NCBI RefSeq assembly: GCF_002858745.1 | Contig: NZ_PJRO01000008.1 | Coordinates: forward strand, 62,001-126,000 | Length of the DNA stretch: 64,000 nt | Reading direction: 5' to 3' | Source: Mesorhizobium loti | Lineage (GTDB): Bacteria > Pseudomonadota > Alphaproteobacteria > Rhizobiales > Rhizobiaceae | In this document: positions 44,934 to 53,474 of the stretch, piece by piece | Layout of the letters: every line of letters begins with the position of its first letter | Position numbering within the stretch: the first letter of the stretch is position 1 | Translations under genes and position numbers: made by a program | Notes under the pieces: model-generated | What the model was told of the DNA's origin: nothing | Seen by the model: only the letters and a program-made list of their open reading frames with translations | The model's database searches: none

Positions 44934-45810
44934 TCCGGAAATCAAATCCTACGAGCCGGTGCACGAAAACCTGTCTGCAGCAGTCACCGAGAGCCGTTCG
45001 GCGCGCACTGTTCTGATGACGATCGCCTTCGTCTTCCTCGGCATCTTCCTGCTGCTACCGCTCGTCATCGTCTTCAAGGAAGCCTTCGCCAAAGGCGTCG
45101 GCGCCTACTTCGCCTCCCTGAATGACCACGACACGCTGTCCGCCATCCATCTCACCCTCCTGGTGGCTGTGATCGCCGTGCCGCTCAATGTCGTCTTCGG
45201 CATCGCTGCTGCCTGGGCGATCGCCAAGTTCGAGTTCAAGGGCAAGGCCTTCCTTACCACCTTGATCGACCTGCCGTTTTCGGTCTCACCGGTCATTTCC
45301 GGCCTGGTCTACGTGCTGCTGTTCGGCGCCCAGGCGGTGCTCGGCCCATGGCTGAAATCGCATGGCATCGAAATTCTCTTTGCTGTCCCGGGCATCGTGC
45401 TTGCCACGGTCTTCGTCACCTTCCCCTTTGTCGCGCGCGAGCTGATCCCGCTGATGCAGGAGCAGGGAAACGGCGACGAGGAAGCTGCGCTCTCGCTCGG
45501 CGCCAACGGCTGGCAGGTCTTCCGGTATGTCACACTGCCCAACATCAAATGGGGCCTGCTCTATGGCGTACTGCTGTGCAATGCCCGCGCCATGGGTGAA
45601 TTCGGCGCGGTGTCGGTGGTCTCCGGCCATATCCGCGGCATGACCAACACCATGCCGCTGCATGTCGAGATCCTCTACAACGAATACAACGCCGTCGGTG
45701 CTTTCGCCGTGGCCTCGCTGCTGGCTGGCCTTGCGCTGGTCACTCTAATCTTGAAAACCATTCTCGAGATGCGCTACGGCGCCGAACTCGCCGCGACACG
45801 CGGACATTGA
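44926..45810 (+). CDS. cysW: Sulfate/thiosulfate ABC transporter permease CysW
   Basis: The 294-residue protein has an N-terminal cytoplasmic stretch, six membrane segments, the CysW stretch LIDLPFSVSPVISGLVYVLLFG, and the EAA loop EEAALSLGANGWQVFRYVTLPN. NARAMGEFGAVSVVSGHIRG is a further CysW hallmark. It is the second permease of the sulfate/thiosulfate importer, translated from an ATG that overlaps the end of cysT. Confidence 0.95.
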   Translation: MADPEIKSYEPVHENLSAAVTESRSARTVLMTIAFVFLGIFLLLPLVIVFKEAFAKGVGAYFASLNDHDTLSAIHLTLLVAVIAVPLNVVFGIAAAWAIAKFEFKGKAFLTTLIDLPFSVSPVISGLVYVLLFGAQAVLGPWLKSHGIEILFAVPGIVLATVFVTFPFVARELIPLMQEQGNGDEEAALSLGANGWQVFRYVTLPNIKWGLLYGVLLCNARAMGEFGAVSVVSGHIRGMTNTMPLHVEILYNEYNAVGAFAVASLLAGLALVTLILKTILEMRYGAELAATRGH

Positions 45811-45823
45811 CAGGAACATTTGA

Positions 45824-46876
45824 ATGGAAGTTCGCGTTGCCAATGTACGCAAGGAATTCGATCGGTTTCCGGCGCTTAGGGATGTCTCGCTCGACATCCG
45901 CTCGGGCGAGTTGATCGCGCTGCTCGGACCCTCGGGTTCGGGCAAGACCACGCTGCTCAGGCTGATCGCCGGGCTGGAGCGGCCGACCACCGGCAAGATC
46001 TTCTTCGGCGACGAGGATGCGTCGAGCAAGACCATCCAGGAGCGCAATGTCGGCTTCGTCTTCCAGCATTACGCGCTGTTTCGCCATATGACGGTGGCAG
46101 ACAACATCGGTTTCGGCCTCAAGGTTCGCCCTGGCGCCACCCGTCCGTCGAAGGAAGAAATTCGCGGCCGCGCATCGGAATTGCTCAACCTTGTCCAGCT
46201 TTCCGGATTGGAGAAGCGCTATCCCGCGCAACTCTCCGGCGGCCAGCGCCAGCGTGTGGCTCTCGCCCGCGCCATGGCGATCGAGCCCAAAGTACTGCTG
46301 CTGGACGAACCTTTCGGAGCGCTGGACGCGCAGGTGCGGCGGGAACTGCGTCGCTGGCTGCGCGATATCCACGACACCACCGGCCACACCACCGTCTTTG
46401 TCACCCATGACCAGGAGGAAGCGCTGGAACTAGCCGACCGCGTCGTGGTGATGAGCCAGGGGCAAATCGAGCAGATCGGGACCGCTGACGAGGTTTATGA
46501 CACGCCGAACTCACCCTTCGTCTTCGGCTTCATCGGCGAATCGAGCTCATTGCCGGTCAGGATCGCCGACGGCCAGGTCTGGATCGCCGACCGGCCGATC
46601 GGGCTTTCGGCACCTAACCATCCTGCCGGCGATGCCCTGCTCTACTTCCGTCCGCACGACATCGAGTTGCTCGACGGCTGCAGCGGCTGCATTGCCGGTA
46701 CAGTCGTTGCCAGCCGCCGCGTCGCCGGCACGCGCCGCGTCGAGCTGGAGATCGGCGGAGAACGCCAGCGCGTCGAGATCGAGCTGCCTGTCGATCATAT
46801 CGCGACCCAAAAGAGCCGCATCGCTTTCCGGCCGAGCCGTTGGAAGCTGTTTCCGGTAAAAGCCCCCGCAAACTAG
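45824..46876 (+). CDS. cysA: Sulfate/thiosulfate import ATP-binding protein CysA
   Basis: The 350-residue ATPase has Walker A GPSGSGKTT (near residues 36-44), Q-loop VFQHYALF, signature LSGGQRQRVALA, Walker B LLLDEPFGALDA, and the switch histidine in FVTHDQEEA. A C-terminal regulatory (TOBE-like) domain runs from about residue 240. It drives import of sulfate and thiosulfate through CysTW and is encoded 13 bases after cysW. Confidence 0.95.
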   Translation: MEVRVANVRKEFDRFPALRDVSLDIRSGELIALLGPSGSGKTTLLRLIAGLERPTTGKIFFGDEDASSKTIQERNVGFVFQHYALFRHMTVADNIGFGLKVRPGATRPSKEEIRGRASELLNLVQLSGLEKRYPAQLSGGQRQRVALARAMAIEPKVLLLDEPFGALDAQVRRELRRWLRDIHDTTGHTTVFVTHDQEEALELADRVVVMSQGQIEQIGTADEVYDTPNSPFVFGFIGESSSLPVRIADGQVWIADRPIGLSAPNHPAGDALLYFRPHDIELLDGCSGCIAGTVVASRRVAGTRRVELEIGGERQRVEIELPVDHIATQKSRIAFRPSRWKLFPVKAPAN

Positions 46877-46904
46877 GGCGGCCTGGACACTTCAGCGACG
46901 AAGC

Positions 46905-46948
46905 AGAAAAACCGTTCCAGAAACACCTGTATTCGGGATGGTTTTTCT
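46905..46948 (+). terminator. Inverted repeat with T-run after cysA
   Basis: AGAAAAACC (46905-46913) and GGTTTTTCT (46940-46948) are perfect complements around a 26-base loop, 28 bases after the cysA stop. The right arm carries five T residues. It could partially terminate transcription so that cysP is expressed at another level, or be an operator for cysP. The loop is long for an efficient terminator. Confidence 0.4.
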
Positions 46949-47045
46949 AATTCCATTTAAGGCTACAGACCGGCATGCCTCGTCTTTGTGGTATCAGGTT
47001 CTAATGTACGGACTTCCGCAGCATATTTTTCCAACGGAGTCCTTC

Positions 47046-48032
47046 ATGAAACGCCTTTTGCTCGCCGGTGTCGCGCTGGCCGGCCTGATCCTCGCCGCAG
47101 CTCCTGCCTCTGCCGCCGAGAAGCTGCTCAACGCTTCCTATGACGTCGGCCGCGAGCTGTTCGCACAGGTCAACAAGGCTTTCATCGCAAAGCATCCTGG
47201 CGTCACCATCGACCAGTCGCATGCCGGCACCTCGAAGCTGGCACGCTCGATCGTCGAAGGTCTTGGCGCCGACGTCGTCACCTTCAATCAGGTTCCGGAT
47301 GTCGACTTCCTGGTCAAGCAGGGTTTTGTCTCGGCGGATTGGCAGAAGGACTTCGCCAACAACGCCTCGCCCTTCTATTCCCTGCCCTCTTTCCTGGTGA
47401 GAGCCGGCAACCACAAGAACATCAAGGACTGGGATGATCTCGCACGCGAAGGCGTTCAGGTGATCTTCCCCAACCCGAAGACCTCCGGCAACGCGCGCTA
47501 CACCTATCTCGCCGCGACCGCATACGCCAACGAGAAGTTCAAGGGTGACGAAGCCCAGGTCAAAGACTTCGTTTCCAAGATCTTCAACAACGTTCCGGTA
47601 TTCGATACCGGCGGCCGCGCCGCAACCACCACCTTTGCCGAACGCGGCATCGGCGATGTGCTGATCACCTTCGAGTCGGAAACCCAGGGCATTGCCCGCG
47701 AATATGGTACAGACAAGTATCAGCAGGTCGTTCCCTCGGTCAGCCTGCTGGCGGAATTCCCGGTCGCCATCGTCGACAAGGTTGCCGATGAGCATGGCAC
47801 CCGCGAACTCGCCAAGAGCTATCTCGATTTCCTCTACACGCCGGAAGGCCAGAAGATCGAGGCTGAGAACGGCCTGCGCGTGCGCGATGAAAAGGTCGCG
47901 GCCGAGTTCAAGGATAAATTCCCTGAAGTACGGCTCGTGACCGTCGAGGACGCGTTCGGCGGTTGGGAAAAAGTCCAGAAGGACCATTTCGCCGAAGGCG
48001 CCCGACTGGACGAGATCTACGGCAACCGCTGA
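47046..48032 (+). CDS. cysP: Thiosulfate-type substrate-binding protein (CysP-like)
   Basis: The 328-residue periplasmic receptor has a signal peptide (MKRLLLAGVALAGLILAAA, cleavage near ASAAE). It follows the E. coli CysP pattern rather than Sbp: SYDVGRELFA, SHAGTSKLA, VVTFNQVPDV, NPKTSGNARYTYLAA, DTGGRAATTTFAERG and LITFESE. The Sbp tryptophan that binds sulfate is Phe here, Gly-Gly is Gly-Asn, and the binding serine in the first loop is replaced by Thr. It is probably a second receptor, specific for thiosulfate or another oxyanion, feeding the same CysTWA. A strong terminator follows. Confidence 0.88.
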   Translation: MKRLLLAGVALAGLILAAAPASAAEKLLNASYDVGRELFAQVNKAFIAKHPGVTIDQSHAGTSKLARSIVEGLGADVVTFNQVPDVDFLVKQGFVSADWQKDFANNASPFYSLPSFLVRAGNHKNIKDWDDLAREGVQVIFPNPKTSGNARYTYLAATAYANEKFKGDEAQVKDFVSKIFNNVPVFDTGGRAATTTFAERGIGDVLITFESETQGIAREYGTDKYQQVVPSVSLLAEFPVAIVDKVADEHGTRELAKSYLDFLYTPEGQKIEAENGLRVRDEKVAAEFKDKFPEVRLVTVEDAFGGWEKVQKDHFAEGARLDEIYGNR

Positions 48033-48056
48033 CCTGGGCGACACTCAATTTCGAAG

Positions 48057-48079
48057 AAGCCGGCGCGAGCCGGCTTTTT
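48057..48079 (+). terminator. Intrinsic terminator after cysP
   Basis: Arms AAGCCGGC and GCCGGCTT around the loop GCGA are followed by TTT within 25-47 bases of the cysP stop codon. This is a classical rho-independent terminator ending the sulfur-uptake operon. Confidence 0.88.
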
Positions 48080-48285
48080 CATTTCAACGAGGCGGGTAGT
48101 GCCACTTCTGCAGCATAAACCCTTCGCATTTCGAAAACGCACGAAAAATCAACGCTCTTTTTATTGTATATCGACAAACTGGACTCTATTCTCATCTCGT
48201 GCGTCCTGGTCGATCGTTTCGCCATGATTTGCGCACAAACAGCCGGCAAACGGTTGACGGGATTGCGGCTCAGGCAGTGACAGGC

Positions 48286-48738
48286 ATGCTCACCAAAAAA
48301 GGCAAGTACGGGCTGAAGGCCCTCGTGCATCTGTCGCGGATGCCGGTCGGCCAACTGGCTTTCGTCAACGACATCGCGGTCGCCAACAACATCCCGAAGA
48401 AATTCCTCGATGCCATTCTCGGCGAATTGCGCAATGCCGGCTTCGTGCAGAGCCGCAAGGGCAAGGATGGCGGCTACCGCCTCGCCCGACCGGCCGCCGA
48501 GATCAAGATCGGCCATGTCGTGCGTGTGCTCGACGGCCCGCTGGCACCAATCCCGTGCGCCAGCCGTACCCAGTATCAGCGTTGCGAGGACTGCAACGAG
48601 GAAACCTGCGAAGTCCGCCACATGATGCTGGAAGTGCGGCAAGCCATTGCCGACGTGCTGGACAACCGCAGTCTGGCGGCGATGCGTGACGCCGATAATG
48701 ACGACTACCCGCTGGAACTGTCTTCCCAGTCAAGCTGA
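48286..48738 (+). CDS. Rrf2-family regulator with four clustered cysteines
   Basis: The 150-residue protein begins MLTKKGKYGLKALVHL, the canonical Rrf2 start. It has the winged-helix region IAVANNIPKKFLDAILGELRNAGFVQS and wing KGKDGGYRLARP. Cysteines at 91, 100, 103 and 108 lie where IscR-type proteins bind an Fe-S cluster, but the spacing (8, 2, 4) differs from IscR (5, 5). The in-frame extension upstream to 48199 lacks the family N terminus and is not used. Position after cysP and general resemblance to CymR suggest control of sulfur or cysteine metabolism. Direct evidence is lacking. Confidence 0.88.
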   Translation: MLTKKGKYGLKALVHLSRMPVGQLAFVNDIAVANNIPKKFLDAILGELRNAGFVQSRKGKDGGYRLARPAAEIKIGHVVRVLDGPLAPIPCASRTQYQRCEDCNEETCEVRHMMLEVRQAIADVLDNRSLAAMRDADNDDYPLELSSQSS

Positions 48739-48777
48739 GAACGAAACACCGGTCTTCGCTTGCCCAACGTTTGGCGG

Positions 48778-50019
48778 CTACGAAACCACCGGCTGCAGCC
48801 GCCCGACCCGACGCAAGACCAGCAGCATCACAGCCAGGTTCACCACGTTCCACGCAATCCCGTTGAGGAACGCGGCAGTATAAGAACTGGTGAGATCGTA
48901 GATCCAGCCTGACATCCAGCCGCCCACCGCCATGCCGATGATGGTGGCCATGATGACCAGGCCGACGCGCTGGCCAGCTTCCGCCGCCGGCATGTACTCG
49001 CGCACGATGATCGCATAGCCCGGCACGATGCCGCCTTGCGACAGGCCGAACACCAGCGACACGACATAGAGCGAGGCCAGCCCGTCGAAGGGGATGTAGA
49101 AGAACAGCGACAGGCACTGCAGCGCCGAACCGATCAGCAACGTCTTGATGCCGCCGATGCGGTCGGCGACGAAGCCGGAAACCAGCCTGCTCACCACGCC
49201 GCCGGCAAGCATGACCGACAGCATCTCGGCACCCCGCGCCACGCCGTAGCCAAGGTCCATGCAGTAGGCGACGATGTGCACCTGCGGCATTGCCATGGCC
49301 ATGCAGCAACCAAACCCGGCGACGATGAGAAGGTTCTGTAGGGCGGCAGGTGACAAGGCAATCGGCTGCACGCGTCGGGCTGTCGAAGACGGCGAACTGG
49401 TGAACGCCTCCCGCGGCGCAGGCTGCCGCATCATCAGCACTAGCGGGATCATGGTAACGAGGCAGAAGATGCCGATGACAAGATAGGTGAAGCGCCACCC
49501 CTCGGTAGCGATCAGCGGCGGCATCACCACCGGCCATAAAGCACCGGCCAGATAGTTACCGCAGGCGGCAGCAGCGACTGCGACACCGCGACGTCGGTTG
49601 AACCAGTGGGAGATGTCGGCCACCAGCGGCCCGAAAATGGCGGCGGTGCCGAAGCCAACGAGAATGCCCTGCGCCAGCGTGAACTGCAGGATCGAACCGG
49701 CGAAGGATGCCAGGATCATGCCCGCAGCAAGCGTCAGCGAAGACAGAAGCGCCGGCATCCAATAGCCCATGCGGTCGACGGCGCGCCCGACCAGCACATT
49801 GCCGGCGGCAAAACCGATCATCGTGGCGGTGTAGGGCAGTGACGCATCGGCACGATCGACACCGAACTCGGCTTGCACGGCAGGCAGCACAACCACCACC
49901 GCCCACATGCCGACGGCACCGATCGTGCCGAGCACGATGGAAACAGCAAGCCGCAGCCAGGCTTCACGGCCATCGATGACGGACACTGGATCCGCCGACC
50001 GGATGGGATGCTGGTTCAT
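48778..50019 (-). CDS. MFS transporter (monocarboxylate-type/OFA-like)
   Basis: The 413-residue protein has 12 hydrophobic segments and the MFS loop 2-3 motif GNVLVGRAVDRMGYW, with the matching DRIGG pattern in the second half (SGFVADRIGGIKTLL). Overall it resembles oxalate/formate or monocarboxylate carriers of the MFS, but no substrate-determining residue can be assigned. It ends 39 bases from the convergent Rrf2 stop. It lies downstream of the sulfatase-like gene on the same strand with a 94-base gap, so it could export or import a product of that locus. Confidence 0.88.
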   Translation of the reverse strand: MNQHPIRSADPVSVIDGREAWLRLAVSIVLGTIGAVGMWAVVVVLPAVQAEFGVDRADASLPYTATMIGFAAGNVLVGRAVDRMGYWMPALLSSLTLAAGMILASFAGSILQFTLAQGILVGFGTAAIFGPLVADISHWFNRRRGVAVAAAACGNYLAGALWPVVMPPLIATEGWRFTYLVIGIFCLVTMIPLVLMMRQPAPREAFTSSPSSTARRVQPIALSPAALQNLLIVAGFGCCMAMAMPQVHIVAYCMDLGYGVARGAEMLSVMLAGGVVSRLVSGFVADRIGGIKTLLIGSALQCLSLFFYIPFDGLASLYVVSLVFGLSQGGIVPGYAIIVREYMPAAEAGQRVGLVIMATIIGMAVGGWMSGWIYDLTSSYTAAFLNGIAWNVVNLAVMLLVLRRVGRLQPVVS

Positions 50020-50113
50020 GTCGGGCTCCGTTTTCGGCAGGCCCGTCCTTATCGTTCACCGCAGCCGGGGCTGGCAGCACCAAACTGGATCAAAATTTAA
50101 GACCAGCGAGACC

Positions 50114-51661
50114 TTACGGCCGCGACACTACACCATTTTGGGTAATCATCATGTTGGTCAGGGTGCGCTCGGCATGGGTCAGCCGCCAGTCGAGCATCTT
50201 CTGCGCATAGCGCAGCACTGTCGACGCCATTTCCGGTTGCTCGGCCAGATTGGTCGTCTCGTCTGAATCCTCGACGAGATCGAAAAGCAGCGGCGGCAGG
50301 GCGGCGAAATGCACGTATTTGTAGCGGCCGTCCCGGATGACCGCGTAGCTGCACTGATCGGACGCGATGCCGAGCGCAACTTCAGCCTTCTGCGTCGCCA
50401 CAGTGCGGAAATCATGCTCGAAGAAGACGGCGTCCCGCCAGTCAGCCGGCTTCTCGCCCTGCAGCAGGGGCAATAGCGAACGGCCATCGCAGGCGCGCGG
50501 CTTTTCGAGCCCGAGCCAGTCGAGAATAGTCGGCATGATGTCGACGGCTTCAGTGAAGACATCCACCTGCGAGCCGCGTGCACCATCGGCGTTGACGCGC
50601 GGATCCCGGATCACCAGCGGCAGATGGAAGGCGCCGTCGAAATAGACCTCCTTGCCCCAGGCATGGTGTTCACCCAGCATTTCGGCATGGTCGCTGGTGA
50701 CGATGATCAGCGTGCGGTCATATTCGCCGGTTCTTTTCAGGTGCTCGATAATGCGGCCGAGGTGATGGTCAACTTCAGCGATCAACCCGTAGTAGGTTGC
50801 CCGCATCTGCCGGATTTCCAGCTCATTGGCGGACACTGGGTCGAACGGGCTGTGCTCGTCATAGCCGCCTGGGACGCTCAGCCGATCCAGTTCATAGGCA
50901 AGCATCGGGTGCTGCCGCTTTTCTTCGCCAAGGTTCGCCGCCCGCGCCGGCAAGGTCACATCCGCGGGATCGACCATGGCGTTGTAGGGCTCGGGCGCGA
51001 TCAGCGGCGGGTGCGGCCGTAGAAATACGAAATGCGCGAACCACGGGCTGTCGCGCCGCACCGAAAGCCATTTCAGGAAGGCGTCGGTCAGGAATGCAGC
51101 TTCGCTGTGCTCGGCGGGATAGATTGTCGGAATGTAGCGGAAGCCGCGGTCGTCCGGCTTGTCGAAGCCGGCTTTCGGCCGAAAGACATCGGCTCGACCA
51201 CCAGGCAGGTCATAACCTTTGGCGAGTAGATCGGCGATCCATTCTTCCATCTCGTCAGGCAGATGCAGCGCCGCCTCGAACCCCGGCATTACGCTTTCAT
51301 AGGTCTTGAGCGACGGATCGTTCGCGTCGAGATCGCGCGGGTCGGCACTGGTGTCGGTATAGCCGAACAAGGCCGGCCGGTAGCCGGCCTTGCGTGCCTC
51401 CAGCGCAATATTGGTGTGGCGTGCATCGAGCGGCGTGCCGTTGCGGCCGGAGCGATGGTTCATCAGATAGAGGCCTGTCAGCAGGCTGGTGCGCGAAGGG
51501 CCGCACGGCGTGCACTGACCGAAATGCTGACGAAACAGCATCCCATCCGCAGCGAGTGCATCCAGGTTTGGCGTTCGCACGTTGGGATGGCCAAGAGCTG
51601 ACAGGCAATCGCCACGCCACTGGTCTGCACAGATCAGGAGCACGTTCGGGCGTTTTGTCAT
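50114..51661 (-). CDS. Phosphonate monoester hydrolase / sulfatase-family enzyme
   Basis: The 515-residue protein of the alkaline-phosphatase superfamily has the cysteine-type formylglycine motif CGPSRTSLLTG (Cys53 converted to formylglycine). Metal residues sit in ICADQWRGD near the N terminus and in TSDHAEMLGEHHAWGKE. The stretches LTGLYLMNHRSGRNGTPLDA, EIRQMRATYYGLIAEVD and YKYVHFAALPPLLFDL closely recall rhizobial/Burkholderia phosphonate monoester hydrolases, which also cleave phosphodiesters and sulfates. No signal peptide is seen, so it should be cytoplasmic. The ATG at 51661 is used because the family N terminus starts there. It is 10 bases downstream of the FadR-type regulator gene. 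Confidence 0.87.
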   Translation of the reverse strand: MTKRPNVLLICADQWRGDCLSALGHPNVRTPNLDALAADGMLFRQHFGQCTPCGPSRTSLLTGLYLMNHRSGRNGTPLDARHTNIALEARKAGYRPALFGYTDTSADPRDLDANDPSLKTYESVMPGFEAALHLPDEMEEWIADLLAKGYDLPGGRADVFRPKAGFDKPDDRGFRYIPTIYPAEHSEAAFLTDAFLKWLSVRRDSPWFAHFVFLRPHPPLIAPEPYNAMVDPADVTLPARAANLGEEKRQHPMLAYELDRLSVPGGYDEHSPFDPVSANELEIRQMRATYYGLIAEVDHHLGRIIEHLKRTGEYDRTLIIVTSDHAEMLGEHHAWGKEVYFDGAFHLPLVIRDPRVNADGARGSQVDVFTEAVDIMPTILDWLGLEKPRACDGRSLLPLLQGEKPADWRDAVFFEHDFRTVATQKAEVALGIASDQCSYAVIRDGRYKYVHFAALPPLLFDLVEDSDETTNLAEQPEMASTVLRYAQKMLDWRLTHAERTLTNMMITQNGVVSRP

Positions 51662-51671
51662 TTCGTCTGGC

Positions 51672-52427
51672 TCATTCAGGTTCGCGCCCGACCACCTTGT
51701 CGGTGTTGGCAAGCAGTTTTCGGACCGCGGCACGCGCTGCATCCGGGCGCTGCAAGCGGATGTTCTTCTCGATCAGTTCATGCAGTTTCTGCGCAGCCTC
51801 GAGATCGTCGCCTTCCCGCGTCACATGCACGAACAGATGGTCGAAAGCCTGCTCGATCAGCACGCCAAGCGGCACCAGCAGATCATTGCCGGCGGCGCGC
51901 AGGATGGCGAGATGAAAGCGGGTGTCGGCGCGCGTGCGCTCTTCCAGCGTTGCAGCATCGTTCATGTCGCGGCAGGCGCGGGAAATTTCCTCCATCTGGG
52001 CTTCCGTGCGCCGTATGGCGGCGAACGCCGTCGCCTCCGGTTCGATCAGGTGACGGAACTCCTGAACGGTGCGCAGAAAGGCCCCACGATCGGGTGAGGT
52101 TGCGTACCAGCCCAGCACATCCCGGTCGAGCAGGTTCCAGCGCTCGCGCGGTTCGACCCGGCTGCCCACCTTCGGACGGGAAACGAGCAGGCTCTTGGCC
52201 ATCAGCATCTTGATGGCTTCGCGCACCGCCGAGCGGCTGACGTTGAAGGTTTCCGCCCATTTCGTTTCGTTGGGCAGGATGGTGCCGGGTGGATAGTCGC
52301 CGCGCACGATGGCAAGACCGATCTCGTTGGCGACATGGGCATGCACGCTGGAGCCAGCCCGGCGTCCGGCTGGCTTCGGCTTTTCGGCACCACTGTCGCT
52401 TTTTGCCTTCCCCTTGGCCGCGCGCAT
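51672..52427 (-). CDS. GntR-family (FadR subfamily) transcriptional regulator
   Basis: The 251-residue protein has an N-terminal basic tail (MRAAKGKAKSDSG), a winged helix (ETKWAETFNVSRSAVREAIKML), and a C-terminal FCD effector domain with metal-binding histidines (RHLIEPEATAF, RADTRFHLAILRAAGN, QKLHELIEK). The ATG at 52427 has AAGGAAAAGC upstream. A GTG at 52445 lies inside the palindromic operator and is less likely. It probably autoregulates through that palindrome and controls the sulfatase-like and sugar-catabolic genes. The effector is probably a sugar acid or phosphosugar, by family analogy. Confidence 0.9.
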   Translation of the reverse strand: MRAAKGKAKSDSGAEKPKPAGRRAGSSVHAHVANEIGLAIVRGDYPPGTILPNETKWAETFNVSRSAVREAIKMLMAKSLLVSRPKVGSRVEPRERWNLLDRDVLGWYATSPDRGAFLRTVQEFRHLIEPEATAFAAIRRTEAQMEEISRACRDMNDAATLEERTRADTRFHLAILRAAGNDLLVPLGVLIEQAFDHLFVHVTREGDDLEAAQKLHELIEKNIRLQRPDAARAAVRKLLANTDKVVGREPE

Positions 52428-52434
52428 GCTTTTC

Positions 52435-52457
52435 CTTGTTGGCACCAGGCCAACAAG
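52435..52457. promoter_or_regulatory. Palindromic operator just upstream of the FadR-type regulator
   Basis: CTTGTTGGC (52435-52443) and GCCAACAAG (52449-52457) are perfect complements around ACCAG. The element begins 8 bases upstream of the regulator's ATG. A further CCAACAAG half occurs at 52473-52480. Layout and sequence fit a GntR/FadR-type autoregulatory operator. Confidence 0.65.
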
Positions 52458-52526
52458 CGGCCCGCATCACCCGCCCAACAAGTCTGGGCTTGGCCGGCAT
52501 GTCAAGGCGTCAAGAGTGGGAAGACT

Positions 52527-53474
52527 TCAGCTCAGCGCCACGTCGAGTGAAACGTAGCGCCGCGGTGAGGAAGCGATTGCCGCGGAAGCCACCGCCACCC
52601 CGGCACGCAACGCATCTTCCAGCGAAGCGCCATCCAGCAGCGCGGCCAGATAACCGGCGTTGAAGGTATCGCCCGCGCCGGTGGTATCGATCACAGTGAC
52701 AGCAGGCGCCGGCATATGCGTGACTTTGCCATCGCACCACGCGGAAGCACCATCGCCACCACGTTTGACAACGACGATGGCACCGGGTTTGGCATGGTTC
52801 GCAAGCCAGCCGGCGGCGGCCTCGACGGTCTTTTCACCGGACAGGGACAAGCTCTCGATCTCGTTCAGCAGCACGTGGTCGCAATGGGCGAGACAGGCCG
52901 TGGTGTGCGCGCGGATCGCATCCGTCCACCCATGCGAAGGCCAGCCTGTATCCAGCGCCACGGTAAACCCGCGCGCCGACACAGCCGCCAGCATCGCCTC
53001 GAAGGCATCGATCAGATCGAGATAGAGGAAAGAGCCGGTCAGCAGCACAATGTCACCGGCCGATGCACTCTCCGGCAACATGGCAAGCATGCTCTCAGGC
53101 GTCTGCACGGCGAGATTGCCCGCCGTGGTGAGGAATGATCGCTCACCACCCGGATGCTCGACCCCCACCGACAGCGCCGTGGGCGTTGCCACCTGAGGCC
53201 AGGTACAGGCGACCTCGCCGAACGTCTCGATCAGCCAGGCACCGAACATGTCGTTGCCGACATTGCAGACGATATGGTGCGGCACCCCCAATGCCTTGAG
53301 AGCGAGCCCCGTATTGCCGGCAGGCCCACCGGCCCGCAACTCGGAATGATCGACAAAAGTCTCTGTTCCAGGCAGCGGCCAGGGCGTCACCGGCCCCATA
53401 ATCAGATCGACCATAACGCCGCCAATGACATGGATGGATGGCCCATCGGACCGGTGCGGGCGTTCATGCTTCAT
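52527..53474 (-). CDS. PfkB-family carbohydrate kinase
   Basis: The 315-residue ribokinase-like kinase has the substrate motif GGPAGNTGLALKALG (near 50-65) and the catalytic anion-hole/base motif DTTGAGDTFNAGY (catalytic Asp in GAGD). It phosphorylates a sugar or sugar-like compound imported by the adjacent ABC system. It overlaps the SIS-domain gene by 11 bases, so the two act in sequence. Kinase plus SIS isomerase recalls both amino-sugar and fructosamine (FrlD/FrlB) pathways. The substrate cannot be fixed from the sequence. Confidence 0.9.
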   Translation of the reverse strand: MKHERPHRSDGPSIHVIGGVMVDLIMGPVTPWPLPGTETFVDHSELRAGGPAGNTGLALKALGVPHHIVCNVGNDMFGAWLIETFGEVACTWPQVATPTALSVGVEHPGGERSFLTTAGNLAVQTPESMLAMLPESASAGDIVLLTGSFLYLDLIDAFEAMLAAVSARGFTVALDTGWPSHGWTDAIRAHTTACLAHCDHVLLNEIESLSLSGEKTVEAAAGWLANHAKPGAIVVVKRGGDGASAWCDGKVTHMPAPAVTVIDTTGAGDTFNAGYLAALLDGASLEDALRAGVAVASAAIASSPRRYVSLDVALS

